Origin: Nissolia schottii
Taxonomy: Eukaryota > Streptophyta > Magnoliopsida > Fabales > Fabaceae
Assembly (NCBI GenBank): GCA_003254905.1
Contig: QANU01029114.1
Location: forward strand, 161,039 to 225,038
Reading direction: 5' to 3'
DNA length: 64,000 bases
Both the position numbers and the translations under genes were made by a program. Positions 61,735-64,000 of this stretch are shown piece by piece. The notes under the pieces are model-generated. The model was not told the DNA's origin, ran no database searches, and saw nothing but the letters and a program-made list of their open reading frames with translations. The stretch's first letter is position 1. Every line of letters begins with the position of its first letter.

Positions 61735-61866
61735 CACCGTGTTTCATTTAGATAGTGATACTCTTGGCGGGTTTTATATTGCATATTGCTGACCCCCACG
61801 GTATCTATCATCATCTTTTTTTTGTAAGCACCGTGCTCTTCTTTACTATCTAAATGAAACACCGTG
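61735..61866. other. Inverted repeat (possible hairpin) in the ASP1 3' region
   Basis: Two 22-bp arms, 61735-61756 and 61845-61866, are inverted copies matching at 21 of 22 positions and centred on TTTCATTTAGATAGT. The loop is 88 bp. The start lies 120 bp past the stop codon, so it is probably inside the ASP1 3' UTR. It could affect RNA stability or 3'-end formation, or be the end of a small transposon. Confidence 0.65.
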
Positions 61867-61875
61867 CTCTTAATT

Positions 61876-62796
61876 TTTTTTCCTTCAGAAAATAATGAGA
61901 AGTTGATTGAAATATGTGGTTCTCATTCTTTCGGAAAATAATGAGGTTTGTCCTAGTCAACCTACACAGTAAAAAGGGTTATTCTTATCAGTCAACCTAG
62001 AGTTTGTTACTTTATATTTTATACTAGAAGGGATGTTGACAAACAGGAGTCTCTGATGTCCTCTCGATTAGCTTGATCGATTGATGACGCAAATTTACTG
62101 CGTTTGATACATTTTCTTCTGAGAAATATCTGCGTGGATGTGGGCCACATTAAATGCATAGTCAAAATAGTCAAAATTTTATGAACCATTGATTTCTAAT
62201 TTGTGTCATTTAAAATGTTAGCAAAATCCTTTAAAATATATATAAAAAACAAAAAAAATCAATGATTTATAAAACTTTGAGAGCATGCATTAAATGTAAT
62301 TTAGGATCACAGAAGTCTTCGTCTTTTTTTTTTTNTTTTTTTTCCTTCAGAAAATAATGAGAAGTTGATCGAAATATGGTGTTCTCATTCTTTCAGAAAA
62401 ATAATGAGGTTTGTTCCTAGACAACCTACACAGTAAAAAAGGGTTATTCTTATCAGTCAACCTAGAGTTTGTTACTTTATATTTTATACTTGAAGGGATA
62501 TTGACAAACAGGAGTCTCTGATGTCCTCTCCATTAGGTTGATCGATTGATGACGCAAATTTACTGCGTTTGATACATTTTCTTCTGAGAAATATCTGCGT
62601 GGATGTGGGCCACATTAAATGCATAGTCAAAATAGTCAAAATTTTATGAACCATTGATTTCTAATTTGTGTCATTTAAAATGTTAACAAAATCCTTTAAA
62701 ATATATATAAAAACAAAAAAAATCAATGATTTATAAAACTTTGAGAGCATGCATTAAATCAATTTAGGATCACAGAAGTCTTCCTCTTTTTTTTTT
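61876..62796. repeat. Tandem direct duplication, 462-bp unit
   Basis: Copy 1 (about 61876-62334) and copy 2 (about 62338-62796) are offset by 462 bp. Each runs from a T-run plus CCTTCAGAAAATAATGAG to TTTAGGATCACAGAAGTCTTC plus a T-run. They differ at scattered sites (GATTAGCTTG versus CATTAGGTTG, for example). An undetermined base (N, 62335) lies in the T-run between them. Non-coding. Confidence 0.9.
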
Positions 62797-63048
62797 GGTT
62801 AATGTCCAACCTTGTTTTAGGACTTTATATGCGTGCTCAATCTAATTGTTGAACTAAATAAAAAGACTTTTTAGTCCATTAGTTTTTGAATTAGACAAAA
62901 TAAGTGTGAACTTATTAGTCTTTGAAAAGGACTAACAAGTTTAACAAGTTTGACGATTGTTAAGTTCAGGGGTAATAAATTCTTTTCTTTTGTCGTGATT
63001 AGGTTGAACACGTGTGTAAAGTTCTAACAACAAAGTTGGACATTAACC
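62797..63048. mobile_element. MITE with ~50-bp imperfect inverted ends
   Basis: 252 bp. Left end GGTTAATGTCCAACCTTGTT, right end read inward GGTTAATGTCCAACTTTGTT, and similarity continues (TTAGGACTTTATATGCG versus TTAGAACTTTACACACG). No coding capacity. Target duplication unclear because of the T-run on the left. Confidence 0.75.
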
Positions 63049-63320
63049 CTTCCTTATTTCCTGTCAATGTTGTTGGAGTAATGAATATGGTATGGGCAAA
63101 CTTTCAGATCAAAATATGAATGAGGATTTGATTGTCCCAATGTCTTTGGGATCATTAAGTGAATCTGGCTCTAAATTACAAATAAGGCATCACACATACT
63201 TACAGTCTCTAATTGTTTTTTTGTCGTCTAATTTTTTTTTTTTGTTATTTCACAAGTTCACTTTTCAATTCCTACCAATTCACTTATGACTTTCCACCAA
63301 TTTTTAAGGTCTAAGATTCC

Positions 63321-63467
63321 TACTCTTTATTTAAAATCTTCTCTCTTATTTCACATTTTCATCTCATTAGATTTTATTTTTCTTTGATTTTTATTTTGCG
63401 TTGTTGTTTTTATTGCTGGACAATGAATAAAGACACAAATGGTTTATGTTAGTAAAATAATTTATTT
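63321..63467. repeat. Dispersed repeat, copy also at 26111-26259
   Basis: Same orientation and order as the copy at 26111-26259, ending in AGTAAAATAATTTAT. Probably a piece of a dispersed non-autonomous element. Confidence 0.55.
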
Positions 63468-64000
63468 TCATTCCATGCATTGTAGCTTTGGTTTCAATTA
63501 TGTGATTTTGTTTTTAGATGTATGAGAGTATTAATTTTGTACATTGACACATAATCCTTAATATAATAGATGACACAACAGCTATTTTATAATTTACTAA
63601 CTAATTGAGTCTCCTATTGATGAGTCATGGTTTTTGGGAGTCATTGTAAAAAATATGTATCTTATTGAAGAAGGACCTTATAAAGGGTTTAATTTTATGA
63701 ATGCATATAAGATAACCCTAAAAAAAGAAAATAGAAAAAAATTTATTGGGTATTTTGTTTTAATGTGAGTACATGTTGATTACCTATTGTAAAAAAAGAA
63801 ATCAAATTTAAGAAATGACAATAACACTTTTTATATAGTAATTAAAATTTGATTATATTCTATGATTTATGACATAGAAAAGCATATGCTAAAACCTAAA
63901 TCTCTAAAAAAATGGCTTAATTATTTTATACATTTTTGACGAAATTTAGTTGGCAAGAAATGTGTTTGATGAAATATTTAATATGTGAGACGTGATTTTG
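63468..64000. other. AT-rich intergenic sequence at the right edge
   Basis: No gene or repeat boundary seen. Confidence 0.5.

Overview
The window is nuclear DNA of a flowering plant: AT-rich, with GT-AG introns, chloroplast- and mitochondrion-targeted products, and many LTR retrotransposons, LINEs and inverted-repeat transposons. The proteins and repeat types look most like a legume, soybean-like. That placement is an impression from protein sequence and was not tested. Bacterial features such as operons or CRISPR arrays are absent.

Six host genes can be supported. They are: a RING-H2 E3 ligase (about 2512-4400, minus); a nine-exon chloroplast J-domain plus ferredoxin-domain protein like Arabidopsis DJC77 (6456-12636, plus); an intronless DUF1685 protein (16571-17317, minus); a two-exon RABA1-type Rab11 GTPase with a 3.6-kb intron (21302-25571, minus); a class II trehalose-6-phosphate synthase of the TPS9/TPS10 type (35846-39645, plus, with a leader intron); and a ten-exon mitochondrial aspartate aminotransferase (52314-61615, plus). 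For the five genes other than the RING gene, the exon joins keep frame from start to stop (339, 248, 218, 864 and 425 residues). The genes are unrelated housekeeping, signalling and metabolic genes and form no cluster.

The rest is mostly mobile DNA. 0-1 kb: LINE ORF1 relic. 14.98-15.86 kb: a TRIM-like element with two LTRs, PBS and PPT. 17.7-20.8 kb: an inverted-repeat element fragment, an Athila-type LTR with primer site, and another TIR element. Inside the Rab intron: a MULE-like element with a 9-bp target duplication, next to a LINE 3' tail. 26.3-33.8 kb: a 5'-truncated Athila-like Ty3/gypsy element whose integrase is split by a hAT-like element with an 8-bp target duplication. 41.4-50 kb: a copia LTR, a Ty3/gypsy gag relic, and a Tekay/Del-like chromovirus relic on the minus strand. 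50.56-52.19 kb: an element with long inverted ends that stops about 130 bp before the aminotransferase start codon. 54798-60197: a complete Reina-like chromovirus in intron 6 of the aminotransferase gene, with 431/434-bp LTRs and a perfect 5-bp duplication, its coding region broken by stops, a frameshift and an apparent integrase deletion.

I found no clearly new biological system. The most interesting points are the nested insertions datable from their own junctions, the cluster of near-palindromic 12-mers in the LTR at 18.3-18.56 kb, the loss of a TATA box from one LTR of the TRIM-like element, and the hairpin and 462-bp tandem duplication just after the aminotransferase gene.
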